DNA from: Streptomyces panaciradicis
GTDB taxonomy: Bacteria; Actinomycetota; Actinomycetes; Streptomycetales; Streptomycetaceae
Direction of reading: 5' to 3'
Assembly: GCF_023516615.1 (NCBI RefSeq)
Contig: NZ_JAMGBF010000015.1
Location: 62,001-126,000 of the forward strand
DNA: 64,000 nt
A model generated the notes under the pieces. It saw nothing but the letters and a program-made list of their open reading frames with translations, was not told where the DNA came from and did not search any database. This document shows, piece by piece, positions 18,913 to 27,144 of the stretch. The position numbers were made by a program, and so were the translations under genes. Every line of letters begins with the position of its first letter. Position 1 is the first letter of the stretch.

Positions 18913-18939
18913 GACGAACGGGACCGGCCGCAATCGACA
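18913..18939 (-). promoter_or_regulatory. Putative ECF42-dependent promoter
   Basis: On the minus strand TGTCGA (18939-18934) is followed after 17 bases by CGTC (18916-18913). This fits the reported ECF42 consensus (TGTCGA at -35, CG(A/T)C at -10). The -10 element lies 40 bp before the start of the first operon gene. Confidence 0.7.
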
Positions 18940-19268
18940 CCGGCTGTGCGGAATAGGCCGGGACACCGTCGTGTTGACGCCGGTGAGCAGTCGAGCGGTT
19001 TGGGCCCGCGGCCCCTGTGGTACCGTCCTGCTAGCACTTGCGTACGCCCCGTTGAGGGCGCCGGTGCCGTTCCACCTCAGTCAGCCGACCGCCCGCCGTC
19101 CTCCGGCCGGCGCACCGGCTTTCCACCACCACCCCGTGACCGGCGCGTTTCCCGCCCCGCACCGAGGTGCCGTTCCCGCCGCCGAAGGCGCATGTCCGCC
19201 TTCCTCTCGCGGCCTCCCCCTCCCTCCCGCATGTCCCCTTGCATTCGTCCTCGAAAGGACCGACCGAC
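18940..19268 (+). promoter_or_regulatory. Long C-rich leader of the rho-like gene (possible rut region)
   Basis: This 329-bp gap holds no gene. From 19081 to 19260 I count about 89 C to 43 G on the plus strand, with runs such as CCCCCTCCCTCCC and CCACCACCACCCC, while flanking genes are balanced. C-rich, G-poor RNA is what Rho binds, so the leader may carry autogenous Rho attenuation as known for rho of other bacteria. A TTGACG at 18974 could be a -35 element; no convincing -10 was found. AGGACCGACC precedes the start codon. Confidence 0.45.
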
Positions 19269-20411
19269 ATGACCACCACTCTCGAACACCCCCCTGTCAG
19301 GCAGGAACCCCAGACCCAGGTCGCCGCCGGTGTCCTCGACATCGACGCGGGCGGAAAGGGTCATCTGCGCGCCCCGGGCCTGCAGGCCACGCCGTCCGAC
19401 CTGCCGGTCCCACCCGCGCTGATCCGCCGTCACGGCCTGCGCAAGGGCGACCTGGTCGACGGCGTCCGCGACGGCCGGCGCGCACTCACCGAGGTCGTAC
19501 GGGTCAACGGGCGCACGCCCGACGAACTCCGCGGCCGTCCGCACTTCCGCGACCTCACCCCGCTGCATCCCCGGCAGCGCATCCGTCTGGAGCACCCGGC
19601 GGCCGGGCTCGCGGGACGCGTCGCCGACCTCCTCGCCCCCGTCGGAAAGGGCCAGCGCGGCCTGATCGTGGCCCCGCCCAAGACCGGCAAGACCGTACTG
19701 CTGCAGCAGATCGCGGCCGCCGTCGCCGGCAACCACCCCGAGTGCCACCTGATGGTGGTGCTGCTGGACGAACGGCCCGAGGAGGTCACCGAGATGCGGC
19801 GCTCCGTACGCGGCGAGGTGTACGCCTCCACCTTCGACCGGAGCCCCAAGCAGCACATCGCGCTCGCCGACCTCGTCATCGAGCGGGCGAAGCGGCTCGT
19901 CGAGGCCGGCGAGGACGTCGTGATCCTGCTCGACTCCCTGACCCGGCTGTGCCGGGCGCACAACAACGCGGCCGCGTCGAGCGGCCGTACGCTCAGCGGC
20001 GGCGTGGACGCCTCCGCGCTGCTCGGCCCGAAGCGGTTCTTCGGCGCCGCCCGGCTCGCCGAGGAGGGCGGCTCGCTGACGATCCTCGCCACCGCGCTGG
20101 TGGAGACCGGCTCGCGCGCCGACGACTACTTCTTCGAGGAGCTGAAGAGCACCGGCAACATGGAACTGCGCCTGAGCCGCGAACTCGCCTCGCGCCGCGT
20201 CTTCCCGGCCGTCGACGTCAACCCCTCCGGGACCCGGCGCGAGGAACTCCTCCTCTCCCCCGCCGAGTTGACCACCGTACGCGGCCTGCGGCGCGCCCTT
20301 CAGACACGGGACGGGCAGGCGAACCTGGAGACCCTGCTGGAGCGCATGCGCGACACCCCGGACAACGCGACCTTCCTACGGCGCGTCCAGCCCACGCTGC
20401 CGACTAGCTGA
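19269..20411 (+). CDS. Short paralogue of transcription termination factor Rho
   Basis: 380 aa of the Rho hexameric helicase family. The ATPase core is intact: P-loop GLIVAPPKTGKT (131-142), catalytic Glu/Arg in DERPEEV (167-173), Walker B VVILLDSLTR, the Q-loop region SSGRTLSGGVDASALL, the R-loop region GSRADDYFFEELKSTGNMEL and arginine finger Arg323 (SGTRREE). The main Streptomyces Rho is much longer, with an N-terminal insertion; this protein lacks it. In the primary RNA-binding fold the aromatic residues are lost: GGKGHLR (28-34) replaces the GFGF-type motif and SDLPVPP (43-49) replaces the DxYV motif. It probably still translocates but selects RNA differently. Confidence 0.88.
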   Translation: MTTTLEHPPVRQEPQTQVAAGVLDIDAGGKGHLRAPGLQATPSDLPVPPALIRRHGLRKGDLVDGVRDGRRALTEVVRVNGRTPDELRGRPHFRDLTPLHPRQRIRLEHPAAGLAGRVADLLAPVGKGQRGLIVAPPKTGKTVLLQQIAAAVAGNHPECHLMVVLLDERPEEVTEMRRSVRGEVYASTFDRSPKQHIALADLVIERAKRLVEAGEDVVILLDSLTRLCRAHNNAAASSGRTLSGGVDASALLGPKRFFGAARLAEEGGSLTILATALVETGSRADDYFFEELKSTGNMELRLSRELASRRVFPAVDVNPSGTRREELLLSPAELTTVRGLRRALQTRDGQANLETLLERMRDTPDNATFLRRVQPTLPTS

Positions 20412-20422
20412 CGCACCGTCAG
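20408..20422. terminator. Short bidirectional hairpin between convergent genes
   Basis: CTGACG-CAC-CGTCAG is a perfect 6-bp stem that overlaps the stop of the rho-like gene and the end of the convergent transporter gene (7 bp apart). It is short, so its strength as a terminator is uncertain. Confidence 0.35.
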
Positions 20423-21024
20423 ATCCCGTGCTCGCCGGTGAAGATGTCCCGCACCTCACGCACCGCGTAGTAGACCAGGACGTATCCGGCCGCCGGGTCG
20501 GCCCACCACAGGCCGGCCAGGGAGTTGAGCAGGAGGCCGAGGAGCACGGCGGCGGCCAGGAGCCCGTCGATCAGCGTGACCCGGCCCTCGGTCCTGAGCA
20601 CCGGATTGTCCAGCGCCTCGCCGGTGCGTGCCTTGCCCGCGGCGAGGGCGAACATCACGACGGCCGTCACCGCCGTCCAGGCGATGCCCAGCGCCGAGTG
20701 ACGTGGCCGGAAACCGGTCGCCAGCACCCAGGTGGACTGCGCCAGCAGGTAGACGGCCAGCAGTGCGAAACCGACCCCGATCAACCGCATTGCCCTGCGC
20801 CGCCGTTCCTCGCCCGTACCGGACAACTCCCAGATCACCACGGCCGAGGCGCCGATCTCGATGAGGGAGTCCAGGCCGAAGCCGGCCAGCGCGACGGACC
20901 GCGCCGAGACCGCGGCGACGGCGAGCACCACGATGCCGATCACGTTCCAGCCGAGCGTGAGGCGTTCGAGGGTCATGCCCCGACGGGCGAGCGCCCGGCG
21001 GACGGTGTCGTCAGCGCTGGTCAC
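20419..21024 (-). CDS. Short cation-diffusion-facilitator-like transporter
   Basis: 201 aa with five to six membrane segments. AGFGLDSLIEIGASAVVIWEL and TEGRVTLIDGLLAAAVL match TM2 and TM5 of CDF metal transporters, with paired Asp/Glu residues in both. No cytoplasmic metal-binding C-terminal domain is present (typical CDFs are about 300 aa), so this is the truncated actinobacterial form. The substrate metal is unknown. The GTG at 21024 follows GGAGGA; a longer frame starting at 21084 adds unlikely residues. Confidence 0.72.
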   Translation of the reverse strand: MTSADDTVRRALARRGMTLERLTLGWNVIGIVVLAVAAVSARSVALAGFGLDSLIEIGASAVVIWELSGTGEERRRRAMRLIGVGFALLAVYLLAQSTWVLATGFRPRHSALGIAWTAVTAVVMFALAAGKARTGEALDNPVLRTEGRVTLIDGLLAAAVLLGLLLNSLAGLWWADPAAGYVLVYYAVREVRDIFTGEHGI

Positions 21025-21148
21025 CACGGAATCCTCCTCCGGCACGGGATGCGCGCAGCGGGGGGCCGCACACCACCCGATCATCGCCCCTTATCCTTCG
21101 GGCTGACCTGCACATGCAGACCACAGGTGCGACACGGGGGTACGGCAC

Positions 21149-22231
21149 ATGACATATCGGCGCGCGCTCATACCGGCGGCGGTCGGAGGCGCCCTGCTCA
21201 CTCTGCTGACGCTGTGGGCCGGGGCGAGCGCCTCGGCACTCGGGCTCCAGGGCACGGGCAACGTCTTCGACATCGAGTCCGCGACCGCACTCAGAACCCT
21301 GCTTTCTCCCTGGTCGTACTCGGGCGTCTCCGGTGGCGCCCTCTACGCCGACCTCTACCGCACCGCGATGCAGATCAGGTTCGTGACCCTCTTCCTGTTC
21401 TTCGTGGCCGGTGCGCTGCTCCTGTTGCGCCGACTGCCGCCGGTGCAGGGCCGCACGCCGGCCACGCTGCTCGCACTGTGGGCCTGGGCTCCGGTGGCGG
21501 CGACGCTGGCCGTGACCGTCTCCGCGCCGTGGCTGATCGCCTCGCGGGGCCACGGCAGTTTCCGGGTGCTGCCGCAGGTGGCGAGCGTGATCGCCTCCGG
21601 CGGTCCGGTCGCGGTGGTCGCGGGGCTGCTGACCGCCCCGGTCATGGTGGTTCTGGCGCGTGTCATGAACGTCGACCCGGAACCGCTGCCCCGGCGCGAC
21701 GTACCGCCGCTCGCGGCCCGTCTGGCGGCGAGCGCCGGGACCGCGGTGGTGGCGCTGTCGCTGGTGGTCCTCTCCTACCAGTCGGTGGCGGCCTGGATCC
21801 AGACGTCCTTCCCCGGCGAGGGGCTGTTGTCCGAGCCCGGCGACCTGCTGCGCGAGTGGCTGCTGCTGGGCGCCTGGAACGGCCCGTCGACCACGCCCCT
21901 GGGCGACTGGCTGCTGTACCGGGCCGCCGACGTCGTCGTGCTGGCCGTGGTGTGGTGGGCGCTGCGGCTGCTGCCGGGCCTTCTCACCGAGGCCACGGCG
22001 CCGGCGATGGCGGCGGGCGCGGTCTGCGCGACCGTGCTGGGACTGCTGGCGAGCCAGTTCCTGCACTGGGCGACGGACGACACCACCACCGTGCGCGGAC
22101 CGGTCTCCTTGTTCGCCGGGCTCGGCGGCGGCGTGCCGGCCGCCCTCACCTTCGGCGTCGTCGCGGGGATCGCGGCCGTCGTGACGCTGCGGCTGGCCGG
22201 GCGCCGGGACACCGCCGACGCCGCGGAGTGA
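21149..22231 (+). CDS. Multi-pass membrane protein of unknown function
   Basis: 360 aa with about eight predicted membrane helices (near 8-28, 75-95, 105-135, 155-178, 200-222, 260-285, 290-312, 325-350). A conserved-looking YSGVSGGALYADLYRTAMQIR loop lies between TM1 and TM2. No transporter signature is recognised. It is probably a Streptomyces-specific hydrophobic protein. Plausible single-gene transcription unit. Confidence 0.6.
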   Translation: MTYRRALIPAAVGGALLTLLTLWAGASASALGLQGTGNVFDIESATALRTLLSPWSYSGVSGGALYADLYRTAMQIRFVTLFLFFVAGALLLLRRLPPVQGRTPATLLALWAWAPVAATLAVTVSAPWLIASRGHGSFRVLPQVASVIASGGPVAVVAGLLTAPVMVVLARVMNVDPEPLPRRDVPPLAARLAASAGTAVVALSLVVLSYQSVAAWIQTSFPGEGLLSEPGDLLREWLLLGAWNGPSTTPLGDWLLYRAADVVVLAVVWWALRLLPGLLTEATAPAMAAGAVCATVLGLLASQFLHWATDDTTTVRGPVSLFAGLGGGVPAALTFGVVAGIAAVVTLRLAGRRDTADAAE

Positions 22232-22310
22232 CTGCGGCATCCGGGTGCTCCCGCCCGCGGCCCGGCCCGGCCATCGGCCCGAGCGCCGGACCGATTCCTA
22301 CGTTGACAAT

Positions 22311-23513
22311 ATGACCATCGGATTTTCCTTCCGTATGCCTCGAACCGCGGTCGCGTTCCGCATGCCCCGGGCCGCGGCCGCCACCTGCGCGGTCTGTGTG
22401 GCGGGCGTCCTGGTGTTCGCGCCCGTCGCGGCGGCCGCCGCGCCGAAGCCGGGACCGGCCGGCGGGCCGAGGGCGGTGATGCCGCGCCCGTCGCTGCTGT
22501 ACGGGCACGGCACGCTCGTGCGCCCCCGGCCGGGCACTCCCGCGCTCCCCGACGTCTCCGCCCTGTCGTGGCTGGTGGCCGACGCCCGCAGCGGCGAGGT
22601 GCTCGCCGCGCACGACGCGCACCGCAGACTGCCGCCAGCCAGCACCCTGAAGACCCTGTTCGCGCTCACCGTGCTGCCGACCCTGCCGGGGGGCATCCGG
22701 CACCGGGTGCGGGAGGAGGAACTGGCGGGCATCGGACCGGGCAGCAGCATGGTCGGGGTCGCCGAGGGACGCACGTACACCGTCGCCGACCTGTGGCGCG
22801 GGGTGTTCCTGAACTCCGGCAACGACGCGGTGCACGTCCTCGCCTCCCTCAACGGCGGCTGGGCCACGACGGCGGCCCGAATGCAGGCCGAGGCGCGGGC
22901 GCTCGGCGCTCTGGACACGCACGTGCGCTCACCCGACGGCTACGACACGCCGGGGCAGGTGTCGTCGGCCTACGACCTCGCGGTCTTCGGGCGGTCCGGG
23001 CTGCGCAACGCGGACTTCGCCCGCTACTGCGGCACCGCCGAGGCGATGTTCCCGGACGGCGCCGGAGGGTCGTACGGCATCCGCAACACCAACCGGCTGC
23101 TGACCGGCGCGGACGGCGTGGCGCCCTACCCCGGGCTGATCGGCGTCAAGAACGGCTACACCACCAACGCGGGCAACACCCTCGTCGCCGCCGCCCGCCG
23201 GGGCGGGCGGACCCTCGTCGTCACCGTGATGAACCCGCAGGCCGGGGGCGGGTTCACCGTCTACGAGGAGGCCCGGGAGCTGCTCGACTGGGGGGTCGCG
23301 GCGGCCGGGCGGGTGGCGCCGGTGGGGTCGCTGGACGGGCTGCGGGTACGGCCCCGGCCGGGCCCCCACGCGGCGCCGGTGGCCGCGGTCGTCGTGCCGG
23401 AGGGCGGGCCCGGATGGCCGGAGACCGGTGTCATCTCGGGGGCCGCCGCACTGGGCGCCGGTGCCGTGGCGCTCGTGCTGCGGGGCAGGGTCGCGCGCTC
23501 GTCGGAGGGATGA
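22311..23513 (+). CDS. D-alanyl-D-alanine carboxypeptidase (S11 family)
   Basis: 400 aa. A signal sequence (about 1-45, ending PVAAAAAPK) is followed by the S11 serine peptidase domain (about 80-320). Catalytic motifs are SxxK in PASTLKTLF, SGN in FLNSGNDAVH and KNG (in place of KTG) in IGVKNGYTTNAGNT. A C-terminal membrane helix plus a basic tail (LGAGAVALVLRGRVARSS) anchors it to the membrane. It trims the terminal D-Ala of peptidoglycan stem peptides. No ribosome-binding site is visible before the ATG at 22311, so the transcript may be leaderless or the start lies slightly downstream. Its last 253 bp overlap the convergent gene. Confidence 0.87.
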   Translation: MTIGFSFRMPRTAVAFRMPRAAAATCAVCVAGVLVFAPVAAAAAPKPGPAGGPRAVMPRPSLLYGHGTLVRPRPGTPALPDVSALSWLVADARSGEVLAAHDAHRRLPPASTLKTLFALTVLPTLPGGIRHRVREEELAGIGPGSSMVGVAEGRTYTVADLWRGVFLNSGNDAVHVLASLNGGWATTAARMQAEARALGALDTHVRSPDGYDTPGQVSSAYDLAVFGRSGLRNADFARYCGTAEAMFPDGAGGSYGIRNTNRLLTGADGVAPYPGLIGVKNGYTTNAGNTLVAAARRGGRTLVVTVMNPQAGGGFTVYEEARELLDWGVAAAGRVAPVGSLDGLRVRPRPGPHAAPVAAVVVPEGGPGWPETGVISGAAALGAGAVALVLRGRVARSSEG

Positions 23514-24613
23514 CCGACCGGCAGCCGCAGCAGCAGGCCGAGGGTGATCCACGCGTAGGTGTTGCCGCCCAGGAAGCCGTCGACGCCGGAGGCGTCGTCG
23601 AACCACAGCCACACCACGCTGGTGCACATCACCGCGTACAGGGCACCGGCGGTCCGCGGGTGCCCGGCGCGGACCAGCACCGCGAAGGCCGGCAGCATCC
23701 ACACCAGGTGGTGCACCCAGGTGATCGGGCTGACCAGGCACGCGGTCAGGCCGGTCAGGGCGAAGGCGGCCGGCCAGTCGTCCGCGGCGAGGGCACGCCG
23801 GGTGCGCCGGGCCCAGACGGCGAGGACCACCAGGACGGCGCACGCCCAGACGGCGTGGCCCGTCACGCCGAGCCGGGCCAGGACGCCCTGCAGCGACTGG
23901 TTGGAGACGTAGTCAAGGCGGCCCACCCGGCCGGTGTCCCACAGCGCCTGTGTCCAGTAGAAGCGGGAGGCGCCGGGGGCCACCCAGGCGGCGAGTGCGG
24001 TCGCCGCGCACGCGACGGCGGCGGCTGTCGCGGCCGCGCGTCGGCGGCCGGCGAGCAGCAGCAGGCCGATGAAGACAGCGGGGGTGAGTTTGACCGCCGC
24101 CGCGAGGCCGATGCCGACGCCGGCCCAGCGGTCGTGTCCGGTGCGCAGCAGCCGGGCGTCGACGAGCACCAGGGCCAGCAGCAGGAGGTTGACCTGGCCG
24201 AAGCTGAACGTGTCGCGCAGGGGCTCGAACAGGGCGAGCAGACAGGCCCCGAGAGCGCAGCCGAACCAGCCCAGGCGCCGCCACGCTCCGTCCGTCAGCA
24301 GGTGCACGATCAGTGCGAGGGCCGCGAGGTTCAGCAGCAGGGCGAGGACGATCGCGGTGCGCAGCCCGACGAGGGCCATGGGCAGCATGGCGACCGCGGC
24401 GAACGGCGGGTAGGTGAAGCCGTACGCCGTCCCCGGCACCCGGTAGTCGTAGAGCCGCCCGCCGTGGTGGATCCAGGTGCCGACGGCGCCGTAGTAGACG
24501 CGCAGGTCGAACCAGTCCCGCAGCAGCGGCACGGTCGCGGTGAAGACCGTGACGGCGACTGCGACGGCCGCCACCAGCAGGATGCGGCCGCGGTCGGTGG
24601 CGGGGGGCCTCAC
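23261..24613 (-). CDS. GT87-type polyprenol-phosphate-mannose mannosyltransferase
   Basis: 450 aa with about ten membrane helices. Visible motifs are RVYYGAVGTWIHHGGRLYDY and FTYPPFAAV, the GT-C signature region of the GT87/DUF2029 mannosyltransferases that use polyprenyl-phosphate mannose, with NQSLQGVLARL and SPITWVHHLVWMLPAF further on. The GTG start overlaps the preceding gene's stop by 4 bp. After the last membrane helix (ending near 23516) the frame stays open for about 85 Ser/Thr/Pro/Ala-rich residues, fully antisense to the carboxypeptidase gene. That tail may be real or a frame left open by high GC. Confidence 0.82.
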   Translation of the reverse strand: MRPPATDRGRILLVAAVAVAVTVFTATVPLLRDWFDLRVYYGAVGTWIHHGGRLYDYRVPGTAYGFTYPPFAAVAMLPMALVGLRTAIVLALLLNLAALALIVHLLTDGAWRRLGWFGCALGACLLALFEPLRDTFSFGQVNLLLLALVLVDARLLRTGHDRWAGVGIGLAAAVKLTPAVFIGLLLLAGRRRAAATAAAVACAATALAAWVAPGASRFYWTQALWDTGRVGRLDYVSNQSLQGVLARLGVTGHAVWACAVLVVLAVWARRTRRALAADDWPAAFALTGLTACLVSPITWVHHLVWMLPAFAVLVRAGHPRTAGALYAVMCTSVVWLWFDDASGVDGFLGGNTYAWITLGLLLRLPVGHPSDERATLPRSTSATAPAPSAAAPEMTPVSGHPGPPSGTTTAATGAAWGPGRGRTRSPSSDPTGATRPAAATPQSSSSRASS

Positions 24614-26016
24614 GCGGTACGTCCCAGGGCCGGGGCCTGCGCCGCGAGGTGCACCTGCCACAGCACGACCACGGCCAGCAGACCGCCGGAGACGGCCAGC
24701 ACCAGTTCGTCGGCGCCCGCCGGCGCCCCGCTGGGCAGGGCGAGGAACGCCACCGCTCCCGTGACCGGTGCCAGGCGGCGCCGTACCGCCGGGCCGGGCG
24801 CCGCCGCGGCGATGAGGAACAGCGCCCACAGGGCGTACCACGGGCGGATCGCGGGGCCGAGGACGACGACCGCGGCCAGGCTGAGGCCGAGCGCGTAGAC
24901 GGGGGTCGGGCGTCCTCGCCGCTTCCATATGACGAGGATCGCGACGCCGGTGGCGGCGAGGCCGGCTGCCTGCCAGGCGGGGACGGCGAGCGGGGCCAGA
25001 TCGCTGCCGGCCTTCGTGAGCAGGGCGGCGGTGGCCCGGCCGAGCAGGCTGGTCAGCGCCCAGTTCTGCGGGGAGACGGGGGTCTTCAACGCCGCTATCC
25101 AGCCGTAGCCGGTGCCGGTCACGGCGGTGGTGGCGACGGTCGTGGCGACGGCGGCCGCGACGGTCGTGACCACCGCGCGCGCCGGTCGACGGCCCGCGCG
25201 GATCGCGAGCGCGACGACCGCCGCGAGGCCGAGCACCGCGGGCGCCTTGACCAGGGCAGCCAGGGTGACGAGCACGGCCGCCACCACCGGCCACCGGCCG
25301 AGCGCGGCCACCAGTCCCGTACCGAGCAGCCCGAGCATGATCGCGTCGTTGTGGGCGCCCGCGACCAGGTGCAGCAGCACCAGCGGGTTGAGGGCGCCGA
25401 GCCACAGGGCCTGGGCGGGGTCGGCGCCGCAGTGGCGGGCGAGGCGGGGCAGCGCCGCCGCCATCAGGGCCACGCCGAGCAGTGCCACCAGGCGCATCCC
25501 GATCAGCCCCGCCGGGAGTTCGCCGCGGGTCAGGCCGGTCAGGGCCGAGGCGACGCCGAGGAACACCGGGCCGTACGGGGTCGCGGTGTGCCGCCACAGC
25601 GCGGGGACCTCGCCGGCGAGCGGCCCGCCGAGGTGGGCCGGGCCGTACGCGTACACGTCCATGTGGGCGTCGACCATGGCGCCCTGGGCGAGGTAGCTGT
25701 AGACGTCCCGGCTGAACAGCGGCGGGGCGAGCAGCAGGGGTGCCGCCCAGACGGCGAGGACCAGCAGCAGGGCCCGTGTCGTCGGCGGTTCGGCGCCCCG
25801 CACGAGCCGGCCCAGCAGCAGCCAGGCGGCGATCAGCAGGGCGACGCCGAAGTACACGCAGACCAGCCCCAGCGCCACACGCACGTCGGCGGGGGCCGGC
25901 AACTCCTCAACGGGCAGGGCGCCGGCCGTCTCACCTCCCAGCGCGAGGAAGGCGGTACCGGCCAGCCCCAGCACCTGGCAGCGGCGGAGATCGACGGGAA
26001 AAGCCAAGGCCAACAC
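24610..26016 (-). CDS. MptB-like alpha-1,6-mannosyltransferase
   Basis: 468 aa, about 12 membrane helices. FSRDVYSYLAQGAM (about 103-116), ATPYGPVFLGVAS, LNPLVLLHLVAGAHNDAIMLGLL and KAPAVLGLA match the polyprenol-phosphomannose-dependent alpha-1,6-mannosyltransferase MptB/MptA family that builds lipomannan cores in mycobacteria and corynebacteria. It is coupled (GTGA overlap) to a GT87 mannosyltransferase, so the pair likely builds a branched or alpha-mannan-type surface glycan. The GTG start at 26016 has only a weak ribosome-binding site. Confidence 0.82.
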   Translation of the reverse strand: MLALAFPVDLRRCQVLGLAGTAFLALGGETAGALPVEELPAPADVRVALGLVCVYFGVALLIAAWLLLGRLVRGAEPPTTRALLLVLAVWAAPLLLAPPLFSRDVYSYLAQGAMVDAHMDVYAYGPAHLGGPLAGEVPALWRHTATPYGPVFLGVASALTGLTRGELPAGLIGMRLVALLGVALMAAALPRLARHCGADPAQALWLGALNPLVLLHLVAGAHNDAIMLGLLGTGLVAALGRWPVVAAVLVTLAALVKAPAVLGLAAVVALAIRAGRRPARAVVTTVAAAVATTVATTAVTGTGYGWIAALKTPVSPQNWALTSLLGRATAALLTKAGSDLAPLAVPAWQAAGLAATGVAILVIWKRRGRPTPVYALGLSLAAVVVLGPAIRPWYALWALFLIAAAAPGPAVRRRLAPVTGAVAFLALPSGAPAGADELVLAVSGGLLAVVVLWQVHLAAQAPALGRTA

Positions 26017-26159
26017 TCGGGAAGCGTGTCAACGCCGGATGGCGGGAGATTGACGCGCCGCCCTCGCGTCGGGGACCTGGATGTGACCGGCGTGTGATCC
26101 CGTGGCGGCGACGACTTCCACCGGCCCGAGGAAGTTCCCGGACCGAGCGCGGCCCCGGC

Positions 26160-27098
26160 TCAGAACACCGAAAGGCCCGTCAGGGTGGTGAAGCGGTCCA
26201 GGGCCGCCACTCCCGCCACCGAGTTGCCGCGCTCGTCGAGCCCGGGGCTCCACACGCACAGCGTGCAGCGCCCCGGCACGACCGCGATGATGCCGCCGCC
26301 CACCCCGCTCTTGCCGGGCAGTCCGACCCGGTAGGCGAACTCGCCGGCCGCGTCGTACGTCCCGCAGGTCAGCATCACCGCGTTGACCTGCTTGGCCTGG
26401 CTGCGGGTGAGCAGCCGGGTGCCGTCGGCGCGGATGCCGTGCCGGGCCAGGAAGCCGGTGGCCAGGGCGAGGTCGGCGCAGGAGGCCGTGACGGAGCACT
26501 GGCGGAAGTACTGGTCGAGCAGGACCGGGACGGGGTTGTCGATGTTGCGGTAGGACGCCATGAAGTGGGCCAGGGCCGCGTTCCGGTCGCCGTGGCCGGC
26601 CTCCGAGGCGGCGACGTCCTTGTCGAAGTCGAGCGCTGTATTGCCGCTCTCGGCGCGCAGGAACGCCAGCAGCTCGCCCGCCGCGTCGCCGGTACGGGTG
26701 TGCAGACGGTCGGTGACGACCAGCGCGCCGGCGTTGATGAAAGGATTCCGCGGGATGCCGTTCTCGTACTCCAGCTGGACCAGGGAGTTGAAGGGGTTGC
26801 CGGAGGGTTCGCGGCCCACGTGCTCCCACAGCTCGTCGCCCTCGCGGGCCAGGTCGAGGGCGAGGGTGAAGACCTTGGTGATGGACTGCGTGGAGAACGG
26901 CTCCCGCCAGTCCCCCACGCCGTACACCGTGCCGTCCAGCTCCGCCACGGCCATGCCGAAGCGGCGCGGGTCGCGGGCGGCGAGCGCCGGGATGTAGTCG
27001 GCGGGCCGCCCGCGGCCGGGGGTGCGTTCCATCTCCTCGGCGATGCGCTCCAGGACCGGCTGGAAGGAGTGGGACGACGTCGCGTTCATGATCACCAT
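26160..27098 (-). CDS. glsA: Glutaminase
   Basis: 312 aa, the standard length for the bacterial serine-dependent glutaminase family. The SxxK pair is in FSTQSITKVF (Ser72, Lys75), with GREPSGNPFNS, RNPFINAGALV, FRQCSVTASC and VGLPGKSGVGGGI. It converts glutamine to glutamate and ammonia in the cytoplasm. The ATG at 27098 sits 4 bases after GGAGG; an in-frame ATG at 27089 is 13 bases away. It is the last gene of the minus-strand amino-acid catabolic cluster, 46 bp after the aspartase gene. Confidence 0.92.
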   Translation of the reverse strand: MVIMNATSSHSFQPVLERIAEEMERTPGRGRPADYIPALAARDPRRFGMAVAELDGTVYGVGDWREPFSTQSITKVFTLALDLAREGDELWEHVGREPSGNPFNSLVQLEYENGIPRNPFINAGALVVTDRLHTRTGDAAGELLAFLRAESGNTALDFDKDVAASEAGHGDRNAALAHFMASYRNIDNPVPVLLDQYFRQCSVTASCADLALATGFLARHGIRADGTRLLTRSQAKQVNAVMLTCGTYDAAGEFAYRVGLPGKSGVGGGIIAVVPGRCTLCVWSPGLDERGNSVAGVAALDRFTTLTGLSVF

Positions 27099-27144
27099 TG
27101 TGCCTCCGTGCCGGTCCCGGTGCCTCGTGGCGCCTCGTCGCGGA

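Noticed and set aside
22300..22311. TTGACA beside the carboxypeptidase start codon as a promoter element
   Set aside because: It is only two bases from the ATG, so a -10 box and start point would fall inside the gene.
24614..25597. Upstream extension of the GT87 mannosyltransferase frame to a 778-aa protein
   Set aside because: The extension is an out-of-frame shadow of the MptB-like gene; the GTG at 24613 gives a normal start with stop/start overlap.
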